A DNA stretch of 64,000 nt, taken from the NCBI RefSeq assembly GCF_022965805.1, contig NC_133105.1, forward strand, positions 33,118,867 through 33,182,866, in the 5' to 3' direction. Made by a program: the position numbers and the translations under genes. The notes under the pieces are model-generated. The model saw only the letters and a program-made list of their open reading frames with translations. It ran no database searches and was not told where the DNA came from. Of the stretch, positions 11,826 to 22,007 are shown piece by piece. This stretch comes from Primulina eburnea. Its lineage: Eukaryota > Streptophyta > Magnoliopsida > Lamiales > Gesneriaceae. Within the stretch, counting starts at the first letter, position 1; each line of letters begins with the position of its first letter.

Positions 11826-12692
11826 ATGTCTTCGATACACAATCCATTATTAGCAATACTCAAAAAATACGTATTAACTGGACCTAACTACCTCAATTGG
11901 CTAAGAAACCTAAAAATTGTCTTGAATTCGGAAATTATAGCATATACACTGACTCTGTCGCCCCCTGTTGAGGCTCCGACTAACTGCACTCTTGAGGAAT
12001 TGCAGACTTACAAGGAATGGTATGAACATGGCTTGAAAGCCAGGTGTTATATGCAGGCTTCTATGAATGATGAGCTGCAGAGGCGTTTTGAGGATGCAAA
12101 GAGTACTGCTGACATTCATTTGCATCTCAAGGAGCTCTTTGGTGAGCAAAAACGGCCTCTTAGGCATGCTACCGTCAAGGAGCTGATCACTTTGCGCATG
12201 CGAGATGGGGGCTCGGTCCATGAGCATGGCCTAAAGTTGATTGGGCTCGTGGACAAGCTCGTTGGCATGGATCTGATGTTGCCTTCGGATTTGACCACCG
12301 ACGTGTTGCTGTTGTCGCTGCCTAGCTCATTTGATCCTTTTGTGGTGAATTTCAACATGAACAAGCTAGAGCCGACCCTTGAGGAGTTGATGAACATGCT
12401 TGTGACCTTTGAGTCCACTATCAAGAAAGAGAAGCTGGTTCTTTATGTGGGTTCTTCATCTGGTACGAAGATTGATCCACATGGGAAGGGAAAGAAGCGT
12501 TCTTTCCAACGTCCCAAGAAGAACGTACCCTTACCCTTGATGAGGCAATCTCCGAATCCCGTTGAGGCAGCCACACCAGTTAAGGCTGACAAGACTTCTG
12601 ATGTATGTCATCACTGCAAGAAGATTGGACATTGGAGGCGTAACTGCAGGGAATATCTTGCCCAGAAGAGTTCTGAAAACAATATGTTCTAA
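11826..12692 (+). CDS. gag: Cop1 Gag polyprotein
   Basis: The 288-residue Gag of a Ty1/copia element would form the virus-like particle in the cytoplasm. The N-terminal part (about residues 10-220) has the UBN2-type copia Gag pattern (GPNYLNWLRNLK near residue 20, then ELITLRMRDG and LLLSLPSSFDPFV). A CCHC zinc knuckle, CHHCKKIGHWRRNC, lies near residue 262. I chose the ATG at 11826 because the Cop2 frame starts at the same place (ACAATGTC). It ends at a TAA at 12690 where Cop2 has TAT, so in Cop2 gag reads straight into protease; the Cop1 stop is therefore likely an inactivating change in a single gag-pol frame. Confidence 0.85.
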   Translation: MSSIHNPLLAILKKYVLTGPNYLNWLRNLKIVLNSEIIAYTLTLSPPVEAPTNCTLEELQTYKEWYEHGLKARCYMQASMNDELQRRFEDAKSTADIHLHLKELFGEQKRPLRHATVKELITLRMRDGGSVHEHGLKLIGLVDKLVGMDLMLPSDLTTDVLLLSLPSSFDPFVVNFNMNKLEPTLEELMNMLVTFESTIKKEKLVLYVGSSSGTKIDPHGKGKKRSFQRPKKNVPLPLMRQSPNPVEAATPVKADKTSDVCHHCKKIGHWRRNCREYLAQKSSENNMF

Positions 12693-13994
12693 ATTGAAGT
12701 AAACATTTCAATTAACTCTACTTCTTGGGTATTAGATACCGGTTGTGGCTCACATCTCTGTAATGATTTACAGGTGATGGGAAGAAGTAGGAAGCTTAGG
12801 GAAGGTGTGACCTTCTTGAGGATGGGCAATGGAGCAAGAGTTGCTGCCAAGGCTGTTGAAGATGTTTACTTATTGTTGAACAATAATTTTAAGTTAATGA
12901 GATGTTTTGTTTGTACCTAATTTTGTGAAAAAACATTGTTTCCATTTTTATGCTGATAAAAATGGATATTCTTGTTTATTTAGCAAAAGTGTTTGCAACA
13001 TTTATAGGAATGAATGTTTGATTGGTACTGGTGAACTTGAAAACGATCTCTATAACTTAAAATTGAAAGATATTCCACTAAATGTCCATTCAAAGCCAGA
13101 CACCATATGAGATATGGATGGGTAAGCCTCCCAAATATTCTTATCTTAGAATATGAGGGTGCCCTACTTATATGAAGCAGGTAGTGGGAGATAAAATTTG
13201 ATAGTCGATCCATTTTATGCTACTTGGTGGGATATCCAAGGAATTCAGTTGGATATTATTTCTATCATCCCCAAGAAACAAATGTGTTTGTTTCTAGGAA
13301 TGAAACCTTTTTAGAAAAAGAATTTCTATTAGATAGAAAAGGCGAGATGATAGAACTCGAAGAGGTTCGAGAGACACCCACAATTGTAGAACCCACACCC
13401 GATGAGCCAATAGAGGAGATACAAGCTCCTAGAAGATCCGAGAGAGTCTCGAGACCACCTATGAGGTATGGTCTGCTTCTTGAAGAGGGCCATGATAAGC
13501 CTATCCATGGATGTGATCCAAGGACCTTCAAGGAAGCGTTATCTGATGTTGATTCATCCAAATGGCTCGAAGCAATGGAATCTGAGATGAATTCCATGCA
13601 TTCGAACCAAGTGTGGAATCTCGTGGATCCAAATGAGGGAATTGTTCCCATATGGTGTAAATGGATTTACAAGAGGAAACTTGGGGCGGATGGGAAGGTA
13701 TTGACCTTCAAGGCTCGATTGGTAGCAAAAGGATATACTCAAAGACAAGGAGTGGACTTTGATGAAACCTTTTCTCCAGTTGCAATGTTCAAGTTCATAA
13801 AGATATTGCTAGCCATAGCTGCATGGTATGACTATGAGACATGGCAGATGGATGTTAAGTCAGCCTTTCTTAATGGGGATATTAAGGAAGAGATTTACAT
13901 GTCTCAACCGAAGGATTTACATCTGTCGGAAGTGAGCATATGGTATGCAAACTTCAGAGATCTATTTATGGTCTAAAGCAGGCATCTAGGAGTT
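12693..13994 (+). pseudogene. pol: Cop1 pol remnant: protease, integrase tail and N-terminal RT
   Basis: In frame with gag after its stop comes the protease motif WVLDTGCGSHLCN (about 12728-12766). Frameshifts and stops follow from about 12890. A pre-integrase relic (LYNLKL) lies near 13050. The sequence then jumps at about 13100 to the integrase C-terminal segment PYEIWMGKPPKYSYLR, so the catalytic D,D35E core (roughly 0.8-0.9 kb) is missing. From 13224 a good frame carries the integrase tail, the linker and the N-terminal RT ([28 protein letters not shown]). A frameshift near 13930 precedes the break by the SIRE element at YGLKQASRS. It cannot encode a working integrase. Confidence 0.8.
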
Positions 13995-14973
13995 TGTTGG
14001 AAACTAAATTCTGGAATTTGACAAAACATAAATCAATCGATTAAATCAACTAATACGCGAAAGCAAATTAGGCAGCTGGACTTATCAACTGAAATCAGCT
14101 GACACAAACTGATCAGTTGAGAACTGATCAGTTAAAACATTCAGCCGAAAATATTAAAGTCTCTCAACTGAAGATACCTCGGGAAAGATCATTCAACAGA
14201 CAGAAAGACATATCAGACATCAATTGAATATGGAAAGCCGCACTGCATAGAACAACGTATTTCGGCTATTGAAATTAAAACGCCATTTTACAATCATAAT
14301 GAAGTGGAAATCAAGAACACTGTCCAAGAAATGATGAAGTGGCAATGAACGGATACATAAATTCAAAGTTACCATTGAAAGATAAGTCTATAAATATGAC
14401 TAAAGAGCAGTTGAAGAAAAACGACGATCTATCAATCTCAAACTTGCTATTACTCTGTCAAAATCTCAGCTCACTCTTATTAGATCTATTCGTAGCAATC
14501 AAGGCTACAAGTTGAGCAAACTAGCACTCTGTAATATTGATAATTCAACAAGTGCTAAGTTCAGTTACTCACAGAGATTATTGTATTATACTAAGAGTTT
14601 CAGTTTAGGCAGTAGATAAGTCCTAACTGAAGTGGTTCTGTACAAGTGTTGTACTCGATCAAAGTCTTTTAGTGAATATCCTATCCTTGAGATAGAAGAG
14701 GTGACGTAGGAGTTATTCAAATCTCCGAACATCCAGAAACATATTGTGTTGTCTTTACTTCAGTTTTTCATTTTCAGTTAGATACTCTATCTTTCAATCA
14801 GTTTACTTTCCGCAACTGATTATTCAGTTTAACTGATTGTTATTGACTGACGGGATACTTAGTTCAGTTTGTAATAAAACTGAACTACCTTTTTCGAAGA
14901 ACATTTAAATTCGTAGAAGTGTTTATTCAACCCCCCCTTCTAAACACTCTTTAGTCAATAACCGATCCTATCA
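13995..14973 (+). repeat. SIRE 5' LTR
   Basis: It begins TGTTGGAAACTAAATTC and ends CCGATCCTATCA, 979 bp. It is unusually dense in TCAGTT/AACTGA motifs, with more than a dozen by eye, many in overlapping palindromic pairs such as AACTGATCAGTT near 14110. AACTG/CAGTT is the core of plant MYB sites, so these may be promoter elements; that is inference. Confidence 0.9.
14389..14397 (+). promoter_or_regulatory. SIRE LTR TATA box
   Basis: TATAAATAT lies about 395 bp into the LTR and is conserved in the 3' LTR near 25282. It is the probable start of the genomic transcript, with R beginning about 30 bp downstream. Confidence 0.6.
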
Positions 14974-14975
14974 AG

Positions 14976-14987
14976 TGGTATCAGAGC
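14976..14987 (+). other. SIRE primer-binding site
   Basis: An exact TGGTATCAGAGC, complementary to initiator tRNA-Met, lies two bases after the LTR end. Confidence 0.9.
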
Positions 14988-15031
14988 GGGGCATATCCTA
15001 TCAAAGACTATCTATACTCAATCTGATCACT

Positions 15032-16945
15032 ATGTCCTCATTCAATAAGATTCCTATGTTCTCCAGAGAAGATTTCGATGATTGGAAAATCAGAATGCAG
15101 GCTCATCTAGCTGCACAAGACGATGACATGTGGTACGTTATAACCGACGGACCCATGAAGATTTTGAAAGCAAACACAGCTGTTGCTATTACTGAATGGG
15201 CACCTCACCGAATTGAAAAGCCCAGAGATGAGTGGACTACTGAGGACAAGAGAAAGGCAAATCTAGACAATGTTGTAAAAGACATATTGTATAAGACACT
15301 GGACAAAGTAACGTTCAGTAAAATCAAAATGTGCAAAACCGCCAAAGAAATTTGGGAGAAGTTAATTCAACTTTGCGAAGGCAATGAACAAACCAAGGAA
15401 AACAAACTTTCAGTTGCTGTGCAGAAGTTCGACAACATTAGAATGAAGATTGGAGAAACAATGCACGAATATGATGAAAGAACCAGCTGTTTCATCAACG
15501 AACTGAATGCACTTGGAAAAGTGTATACAAATAAAGAAGTAGCGTTGAAAGTAATCAGAGGACTTCCCAAAGAATGGGATGTCAAAACTATGGCAATGAG
15601 GGAATCCAAAGATCTAAACAAAGTTGAACTTCATGATTTATTTGCTGACCTGAAAGCATATGAGTTTGAACTTCAAACTCGAGAAGGAGAACCATCTACC
15701 CCAGCGGCAACTACTGCCTTGACTGCTGTTAGAAGTGAACCAACTGGTTCAGTTGAGAAAGCTGCTGATCAACTGAGCAATGATGCTATGTCACTATTAA
15801 TTAAGAAATTTGGAAGATTCATGAGGAAAAATCAAGGAAATTTTCAGAAGAATTATCAAAGAAACAACTCCAGAGAAGAGTCTAATGTATGTTACAATTG
15901 TGGCAAATCGGGTCACTTTATTGCTAACTGTCTCAAGCCTAAAAAGGACAATCAAGCCTCAACTGAAAGAAAGAAGAAAGTGTATGAGCATAAGAGGAGA
16001 TCTAAGGACGACAAGAAGCCTTACAGAAAGAAACATGAAGTACTCCTATCTGAAGATAGCAAAGCCAAATGGGCAGAAACTGACAGCGAAGAGTCAGAAC
16101 CAGAAAGTTCTTGCAGTTCTAGTGAGGATGAGGAAGAAGTAAAATGTCTGATGGCTGATAACATAGAAGATCAATCAAGCTATCAGCAGGTATTTGATTT
16201 TAGTTCAACTGATTTTACAAGAGAAGAACTCATCTCAACTCTTCATGACATGGTCAGTGAGTATCAAAAGCTTGCTTTATCGTTTGAAAAAATCAGAGCA
16301 AAGCAAGATGATCCCAAAGACGATAAGACAAAAACTGATGAATCAGTTGATATGTTGAGTCTGAGAAGGGAGATTGCTGAACTCAGAAATGAAAGAAGCA
16401 GGGATCAATTAATGATTCAAAAATTGCTGCTTGAAAATTCAAAGCACAATGAGCTTATTCAGGCTTGGAACAAATCATCTAAAGCTTTAACTAATATACA
16501 GAATTCTCAGAAATCAGTTGATGATAAAACTGGTTTAGGATTCTGTAGTAAAGATGATTCGTCTTCCCAAGATACTCGACCAAAACTGAATATGAACAAA
16601 GGGAAATATATTCACTTTGTAAAATCAGTTATGGTACAAGAACAAGCAGAGTCGAGTAAATTGATTGAACAGCCATCTCAGAATATGAATAAAGGAAAGA
16701 GATGTGGAATTGGGTATAATCCAAAGGGTGAGACTGACTCATGGAGTCAGCAACTAAAAACTCTCAGCAGAAAATATTCAAATGGCTACTCAAACTACTA
16801 CAACAGTAAGCCAGTTCAGAAAATATCGGTTGAACAATCAGTTGAAAAAGGACAAAACACATGTTGTATCATCCACACACCATACACCAAGCACACACAG
16901 ACAAGGAAGGACCATATGGAATACAGCAACAGGACGGTCAGTTAG
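15032..16945 (+). CDS. gag: SIRE Gag polyprotein
   Basis: A 637-residue Gag, long for copia but normal for the SIRE lineage. I chose the ATG at 15032 (MSSFNKIPMFSREDFDDWK); the frame is open further upstream but that runs into the primer-binding site. The N-terminal half has the copia Gag pattern (YDDWK-like start, IWEKLIQLCEG near residue 110, VIRGLPKEWDVKT). A CCHC zinc knuckle, CYNCGKSGHFIANC, is at residues 287-300, followed by a Lys/Arg-rich then acidic Ser/Glu stretch (about 340-380) and a coiled-coil-like region (about 440-490). The frame ends at TAG 16943. The protease motif downstream is in the same frame but is separated by further disruption, so this end may be a damaged gag-pol junction. 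Confidence 0.85.
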   Translation: MSSFNKIPMFSREDFDDWKIRMQAHLAAQDDDMWYVITDGPMKILKANTAVAITEWAPHRIEKPRDEWTTEDKRKANLDNVVKDILYKTLDKVTFSKIKMCKTAKEIWEKLIQLCEGNEQTKENKLSVAVQKFDNIRMKIGETMHEYDERTSCFINELNALGKVYTNKEVALKVIRGLPKEWDVKTMAMRESKDLNKVELHDLFADLKAYEFELQTREGEPSTPAATTALTAVRSEPTGSVEKAADQLSNDAMSLLIKKFGRFMRKNQGNFQKNYQRNNSREESNVCYNCGKSGHFIANCLKPKKDNQASTERKKKVYEHKRRSKDDKKPYRKKHEVLLSEDSKAKWAETDSEESEPESSCSSSEDEEEVKCLMADNIEDQSSYQQVFDFSSTDFTREELISTLHDMVSEYQKLALSFEKIRAKQDDPKDDKTKTDESVDMLSLRREIAELRNERSRDQLMIQKLLLENSKHNELIQAWNKSSKALTNIQNSQKSVDDKTGLGFCSKDDSSSQDTRPKLNMNKGKYIHFVKSVMVQEQAESSKLIEQPSQNMNKGKRCGIGYNPKGETDSWSQQLKTLSRKYSNGYSNYYNSKPVQKISVEQSVEKGQNTCCIIHTPYTKHTQTRKDHMEYSNRTVS

Positions 16946-17399
16946 ACTGATTCAAGTCTGGATTCCTAAAGGACTAATCAACTTTGGATCCAAATAGAAA
17001 AGGGTACCAAAATCTTATTTTGTGTTTAATTGCAGATAGTAGGTACAAGCATTGGATCAATATGGTATTTGGACAGTGGATGTTCACGACATATGACAGG
17101 AGATTCAAATTTATTATCTCAAAGGTAAAACTGTGGGTAAGGGTAAGCTTATCCATGGTAACTTCACCATTAATGATGTTTTATTAGTCGAGAATCTTAA
17201 GTATAATCTGATAAGCATTAGTCAGTTATGCGATAATGGATTCTCAGTTCAGTTTGACAAACACTCCTGTTCGGTCAAAAACTCAACTGAAGAGATTATT
17301 CTAACTGGCAAAAGGTGTGGAAACACTTACAAAGTCAGCTGGAATGATCAACCTTATACACCAGTATGCTTTATTGCCTCTAAATCATCTCAAAACTGA
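16946..17399 (+). pseudogene. pol: SIRE protease and pre-integrase segment, frameshifted
   Basis: The aspartic protease motif WYLDSGCSRHMTG (DSG at 17072-17080) is in frame with gag but is cut off by stops on both sides. A one-base frameshift between about 17095 and 17118 moves the continuation (GKGKLIHGNFTI, then NLISISQLCDNGFSVQF) into the integrase frame. That frame ends at TGA 17397-17399, immediately before the LWHKRLNH zinc motif. The enzyme would cleave Gag-Pol; this copy cannot make it. Confidence 0.8.
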
Positions 17400-18710
17400 T
17401 TGTGGCATAAAAGGTTAAATCATTTAAATTTTAAATCCCTTGCCTATCTGAGTAAACATGAACTTGTAACTGGTTTGCCCAAAATAAATTTTTCAAAAGA
17501 AAAACTTTGCTCAGCATGTCAGTATGGAAAACAAGTACGATCCTCTTTCAAAAACAAAGGCTGTAAATCTTCATCCCGATGCTTAGAATTATTGCACATG
17601 GATCTCTTTGGTCCAATACCAGTCATGAGCTTAGGGGGAATGAAATACACCTTGGTGGTCGTAGATGACTTTTCAAGATTTACTTGGGTTATATTTCTCA
17701 AATCCAAAGACCATACGGCTGCACAACTGATTAAACTCTTCAAAAGACTTTTAAATGAAAAATCAGTTGGGATTGATCGAATCAGATCTGATCGAGGAAC
17801 TGAATTCATCAATCAAACACTTTCAAGCTTTTTAGAAAATACTGGAATCAAGCATGAGCTCTCAGCAGCAAGAACACCTCAGCAAAACGGTGTAGCTGAG
17901 AGAAGGAATCGGACTCTTAAAGAAGCTGCTAGAACAATGCTTGCTGATTCTGGTATCTCTCAAAAATTTTGGGCAGAAGCAGTAAACACTGCATGCTACA
18001 CTCAGAACAGATCAATGATTAATAAAAATCACATGAAAACACCAAATGAGATCTGGCATGGAAGAAAAAGCATAATCACTTACTTCAAAATATTTGGCTG
18101 TAGATGTTTTATTCATAATAATGGTAAAAATTATCTAAAAGCATTCGATGTCAAATCTGCAGAAGGAATATTCCTTGGATATTCATCAGTTAGCATAGCT
18201 TACAGAGTATTTAATAAGAAAACCTTAAATGTTGAAGAATCTGCACATGTTGATTTTGATGAAACGGCACTAATTGATAAGCCAACTGATCAAGTTGAGC
18301 TAGCTGATCAATTTACAGATATCAGTCTGGAAGATGATGACTCAGACGAAAGTCGTAATAATCAAAATATCTTTCATACACCTGAACCTGAGATATTGGA
18401 TCAACCAGCTGAATTGGAAGCAAATATTGACAATCAGTTAGTGGAGCAAACTAATGTGAATCAGTTAACAACTGAATCAGCTCCAACTGAAACTGAGAAC
18501 ATTCAGTTACCTAACGAAGAATTTGCTGACGGTGAAGCAACAAATGCTGAACTTAGATGGAAGAAATCACACCCTCCAGAACTGGTAATAGGTAACCCAT
18601 CTGATCCAGTAAGAACAAGAAATCAGATGGTCAATTTATTTATTCATTCAGCTTTTGTATCTCAATCAGAACCAACAAAAACTGACGAAGCTCTTGCTGA
18701 TCCTAATTGA
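17400..18710 (+). pseudogene. pol: SIRE integrase, catalytic core intact but isolated by stops
   Basis: It begins in the HHCC zinc domain (LWHKRLNHLNF ... LCSACQYGK), then the catalytic core with all three acidic residues: D in LLHMDLFGP (17601), D in RSDRGTEF (17790) and E in GVAERRN (17898). The second and third are 36 codons apart, as in a D,D35E integrase. A long acidic, polar C-terminal linker follows (about codons 280-430). The frame starts after one TGA (17397) and ends at another (18708-18710), where the next codons [11 protein letters not shown] show that RT should continue directly. The last stop fits TGG to TGA. Confidence 0.85.
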
Positions 18711-20180
18711 ATTAATGCAATTCAAGAAGAGCTAAATCAGTTTGTTCATAACAATGTCTGGAACTTAGTTCCAAGACCAGTTTCTAAAACTGTTATAGAT
18801 ACAAAATGGGTGTACAGAAACAAACTGAACGAAGATGATTCAGTTGTGCGCAACAAAGCAAGGCTAGTGGCACAAGGATATAGACAAGAAGAAGGAATTG
18901 ATTATGATGAAACATATGCACCAGTTGCAAGACTGGAGGCAATCAGAATATTTCTTGCCTATGCATCCTTCAAGAACTTTAAAGTCTATCAAATGGATGT
19001 GAAAAGTGCATTCCTAAATGGCCAATTGCAGGAAGAAGTCTACGTTGAACAACCTCCAGGTTTTGTAAATCATAACTTCCCTGATCATGTCAATTATTTG
19101 AACAAAGCGTTATATGGTCTCAAACAAGCTCCAAGAGCTTGGTATGAAACCCTTTCAAAATTCCTAACTGATCATGATTTTTCTGTTGGATCAGTTGATA
19201 AGACTTTGTTTAAATTTTCGAAAAATGATCATATCTTACTTGTTCAAATTTACGTTGATGACATTATTTTTGGGTCAACTAACCCCAAATTATGCAAGAA
19301 AATTTCCAAGTTGATGTAGGATAAGTTCGAGATGAGCATGATGGGTGAGCTGACATTCTTTCTTGGTTTACAAGTGAAGCAACTGGATTCAGGAACATTT
19401 ATCAGTCAAACCAAATATACCAAGGAATTGCTGAAGAAATTTGGCATGGAATCTTGTTCAGCAGCAAGCACTCCAATGAGCTCATCAGTTAAATTAGACA
19501 CTAATCAAGGGGGAATAACAGTTGAGACGACACTATACAGAGGTTTAATAGGTTCTTTATTGTACCTAACTGCTAGTCGTCCTGATATTATGTTTGCTGT
19601 ATGTATATGTGCAAGATTTCAAGCTAATCCTAAGCAATCACATTTTTCTGCTGCCAAACGTATCTTGAAATATCTTAAAGGCACGGAAAATGTTGGATTA
19701 TGGTACTCTAAAGGCTCATCTTTCAATTTAGTTGGCTATTCAGATGCAGATTATGCAGGATGCAAGCTTGATCGGAAAAGTACAAGTGGATCATGTCAGT
19801 TTCTTGGAGACAGAATGATCTCCTGGTTTAGTAAAAAGAAAACATCCATAGCAACTTCCACAATTGAAGCAGAATATCTTGCTGCTGGAAGCTGCTGTGC
19901 CCAACTACTCTGGATTCAGCAACAACTGAAAGATTATGGTGTTGATGCAAAGGAATCACCAATATTCTGTGACAACACGAGTACAATTGCTATTACATAC
20001 AATCCAGTTCTTCACTCCAGGACTAAGCATATAGATGTCAGACATAATTTCATCAGAGATCATGCACTGAAGAAGAACATCAGATTAGAATACGTCTCAA
20101 CGGAACAACAAGCAGCAGACATCTTCACAAAACCATTACCAGAGGCTAAGTTTTCTTATTTCGAAATATTCTTGGTTTAA
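18711..20180 (+). pseudogene. pol: SIRE reverse transcriptase and RNase H with one nonsense codon
   Basis: The RT runs from [11 protein letters not shown] through [28 protein letters not shown] and [12 protein letters not shown] to the catalytic YVDDIIFG (19251-19274). A TAG at 19317-19319 (expected CAG) interrupts the RT thumb, and the frame resumes directly with DKFEMSMMGELTFFLGLQ. RNase H follows (YSDADYAGCKLDRKSTSG near 19738, IEAEYLAAGSC, ADIFTKPLP at the end) and stops at 20178-20180. Apart from the one stop it is complete. It converts element RNA to DNA in cytoplasmic particles. Confidence 0.85.
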
Positions 20181-20273
20181 TTGATTTATCTTAAGATATT
20201 GTTAGTAATATAACTTCACTAACAGAATTAAGTGCAGAAAATAAGAACACAACAAATTGAGAATAATATTTCA

Positions 20274-20696
20274 CTAAGAATACCAACGTTCCCAATTTAC
20301 AGAAGAAATCATAGATCCAACTGTATCTAGCCATGCCCCAACCCGATCATTTAACTCATAAATTCGAACTCCAGCAAATGCCCTTGACTTTGAGATCTTA
20401 TCAACAACATGCCACTCCTTCCATAGCATTGCTTCTAAAAGACATTTGTCTTCAACCAAATCATTAACATGCCTAACCTCAAAACGAGCAAGGTATTTCA
20501 GTGCTCTTGCCTCCTGAGCACGAGTAGGAATGACACCACTGTCACTCACCATCTTCAACTCATAAATCTTTTCCCAGGTTGTCAATACCTTCTGAAAGAC
20601 ATATCTTTCCATTTTTCTTTTAATTTCAGTTAAGCGAGGGGCTGACTGATCAGTCACATGAACGTGAGTGCTACTGCATGCATCAGAATCAGACAT
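20274..20696 (-). CDS. Antisense ORF 1 of the SIRE element, unrecognised
   Basis: A 140-residue frame on the strand opposite gag-pol, between RNase H and the large 3' ORF. I do not recognise the family. It is rich in Trp, Glu, Lys and Leu and reads as a compact helical protein without signal peptide or membrane segment. It is a paralogue of the next antisense ORF: both share a W-E-x(4)-E-L segment (residues 41-47 here), an L-x-E-A/L-M-L-x-K segment near residue 87, and a Trp near residue 122. A TATA box (TATAAAT, 20755 to 20749) lies about 55 bases upstream of the ATG, nearly the same spacing as in the second ORF, which argues for a real transcription unit. The start ATG is the first in the frame. 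Confidence 0.6.
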   Translation of the reverse strand: MSDSDACSSTHVHVTDQSAPRLTEIKRKMERYVFQKVLTTWEKIYELKMVSDSGVIPTRAQEARALKYLARFEVRHVNDLVEDKCLLEAMLWKEWHVVDKISKSRAFAGVRIYELNDRVGAWLDTVGSMISSVNWERWYS

Positions 20697-21022
20697 GTTG
20701 AAATAGTTTTGAACTGATGTGGAATCACATTTTTATCACTATCATCTCATTTATAAGAAAAAGGTGTTGAAGAAGTTGAAGAATCACAAGTCAATTAAAG
20801 CGTTTCTCACATTTACCGAGGACATTTAAGATATCAGTTGATCATTGTCAACTGATAACAGTTTGAATTTTATTAGTTGTTTCATTATCAACTTATGAAA
20901 ATTAGTTTTTCGTCAGTTCATTTGTTTACTTATCAAAACTGATGACTGTTTGCATTTCATTAGATTATATAACAGATAATTGTGTGAAGAAATAAAACAA
21001 AACGACGCACTAAATATTTTAT
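20697..21022. other. Spacer between the two antisense ORFs
   Basis: About 325 AT-rich bases containing the TATA box of ORF 1 and the probable 3' untranslated end of ORF 2. Several TCAGTT/AACTGA motifs occur (for example near 20840-20860). No gene is seen. Confidence 0.5.
20749..20755 (-). promoter_or_regulatory. TATA box of antisense ORF 1
   Basis: On the minus strand it reads CTTATAAATGAG, 53-59 bases before the ATG. The spacing nearly equals that of antisense ORF 2. Confidence 0.45.
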
Positions 21023-21421
21023 TCATCCATAAATATTTGAAAGGATTACATTATCATAAGTTTCCTTCACACTAGCTATCCACATATTCATCCAAACAGC
21101 TAGTGCTGAGGACGAAGTTTTGCAGAAACTGTGTGAAGAAGCGATGCTGTTAAGAATCTCCAAATCTTTGCGCAGCATCAGCTCATAAAGATGGCCTTCC
21201 TTGAAGGCATCCACCTCTGCAGAAATCTTTAAATGCTCTCGCACCTCTCTCAGTTGGGCCATCCACCTGAACGAAGTAACCCTTCCTGAGTTATACAGGA
21301 GCTCGAGCTCCAGTAATTCTTCCCAGTAGGGAAGACTAGCATAGAAAACTTTGTCTTCAATAGCAGCTTTCTGTGCTTCCAGCGAAAAAGGATCAACGTT
21401 TGAACTACTTGCTCCTGCCAT
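21023..21421 (-). CDS. Antisense ORF 2 of the SIRE element, paralogue of ORF 1
   Basis: A 132-residue frame, again antisense to gag-pol. The product is acidic and helical (YWEELLELELL near residue 32, HLYELMLRKDLEIL near residue 77, LAVWMNMWIASV near residue 107). It aligns along most of its length with antisense ORF 1 with conserved W-E, S-G, L-x-E-x-M-L-x-K and C-terminal W-x(6)-S positions, so the pair arose by duplication followed by strong divergence. A clear TATA box (TATAAATA, 21478 to 21471) precedes the ATG by 50-57 bases. Function is unknown. Additional antisense ORFs are known in some plant LTR elements; whether this family has been described needs a search. Confidence 0.65.
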   Translation of the reverse strand: MAGASSSNVDPFSLEAQKAAIEDKVFYASLPYWEELLELELLYNSGRVTSFRWMAQLREVREHLKISAEVDAFKEGHLYELMLRKDLEILNSIASSHSFCKTSSSALAVWMNMWIASVKETYDNVILSNIYG

Positions 21422-21470
21422 TTATCTTTGAGTATTTTCTGCTGATGCTTGTGACTAACTTCTCTATTCT

Positions 21471-21478
21471 TATTTATA
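21471..21478 (-). promoter_or_regulatory. TATA box of antisense ORF 2
   Basis: On the minus strand it reads GGCCTATAAATAAGAATAG, a near-ideal plant TATA context, 50-57 bases upstream of the ATG at 21421. Confidence 0.55.
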
Positions 21479-22007
21479 GGCCAGGTCAAAGAAGATGAAA
21501 GGACACTCCTTTAAAAGACGATTACACTACCAAGCCTTGGGATTTTCTTAATCAGGATTATTTTATTTAATGCATCTATTTAGGGGGAATGAAGGTTTAA
21601 GAAGTTAACTGAGAAGACAGTTGTTAGTGAATTCTCAACTGAAAGGAATCAGTTTTTCCTAACTGATCGTTCAGTTGATTATTCAACTAATCTTCTCATC
21701 AAAGTTAAATAATTAAACCTATTATATTCCACATCAAATGACATGACTGTCTGCTAATTCATGATGAATTTCAATTTATAACGTGTATACATTTTTAAAC
21801 GCTCATTATTTTACACACACGATTACAGTACACGTACACATATTTTTACTCAAAAATTTTACTGGACTGACACGTGTCCGAAAATTCAAACAGTCACAAA
21901 CATTAGTACTATTCCCCGCTTCATTTCAGTTTTCCTTTACGAGCATTTTATCTTTCTAAAGAACTCTCATTTCTCTTGAGAGATATCAGAGTTTCTAACA
22001 CTTTCAA
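21479..22007. promoter_or_regulatory. Divergent intergenic region with a G-box palindrome
   Basis: About 530 bases lie between antisense ORF 2 and the sense 3' ORF, which point away from each other. It contains the ten-base palindrome GACACGTGTC at 21869-21878 (a G-box/ABRE-type site) and other ACGT cores near 21780 and 21830, followed by a pyrimidine-rich leader (TTTATCTTTC, TCATTTCTCTTGAG) before the ATG at 22008. This fits a promoter for the sense ORF, possibly shared with antisense ORF 2. That function is inferred. Confidence 0.45.

Larger units (their letters stand above)
8138..13994 (+). mobile_element. Cop1: Ty1/copia element, 5' part, interrupted by the SIRE element
   Basis: It consists of an LTR (8138-10082), primer-binding site, a 1.7-kb leader, gag, a protease relic and the start of RT. 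The RT reading frame is broken at 13994/13995 by the SIRE LTR. The remainder and the 3' LTR are absent; they were probably lost in the deletion that ends at 25341/25342. The element is a family member of Cop2 (59160-64000), with which it aligns from the first LTR base through the protease motif. It is non-autonomous because the integrase catalytic core is deleted at about 13100. Confidence 0.9.

Noticed and set aside
14976..14987. tRNA gene suggested by TGGTATCAGAGC sequences (also 33250, 45952, 55094, 61234)
   Set aside because: These are 12-base primer-binding sites next to LTR ends. No cloverleaf can be drawn around them.
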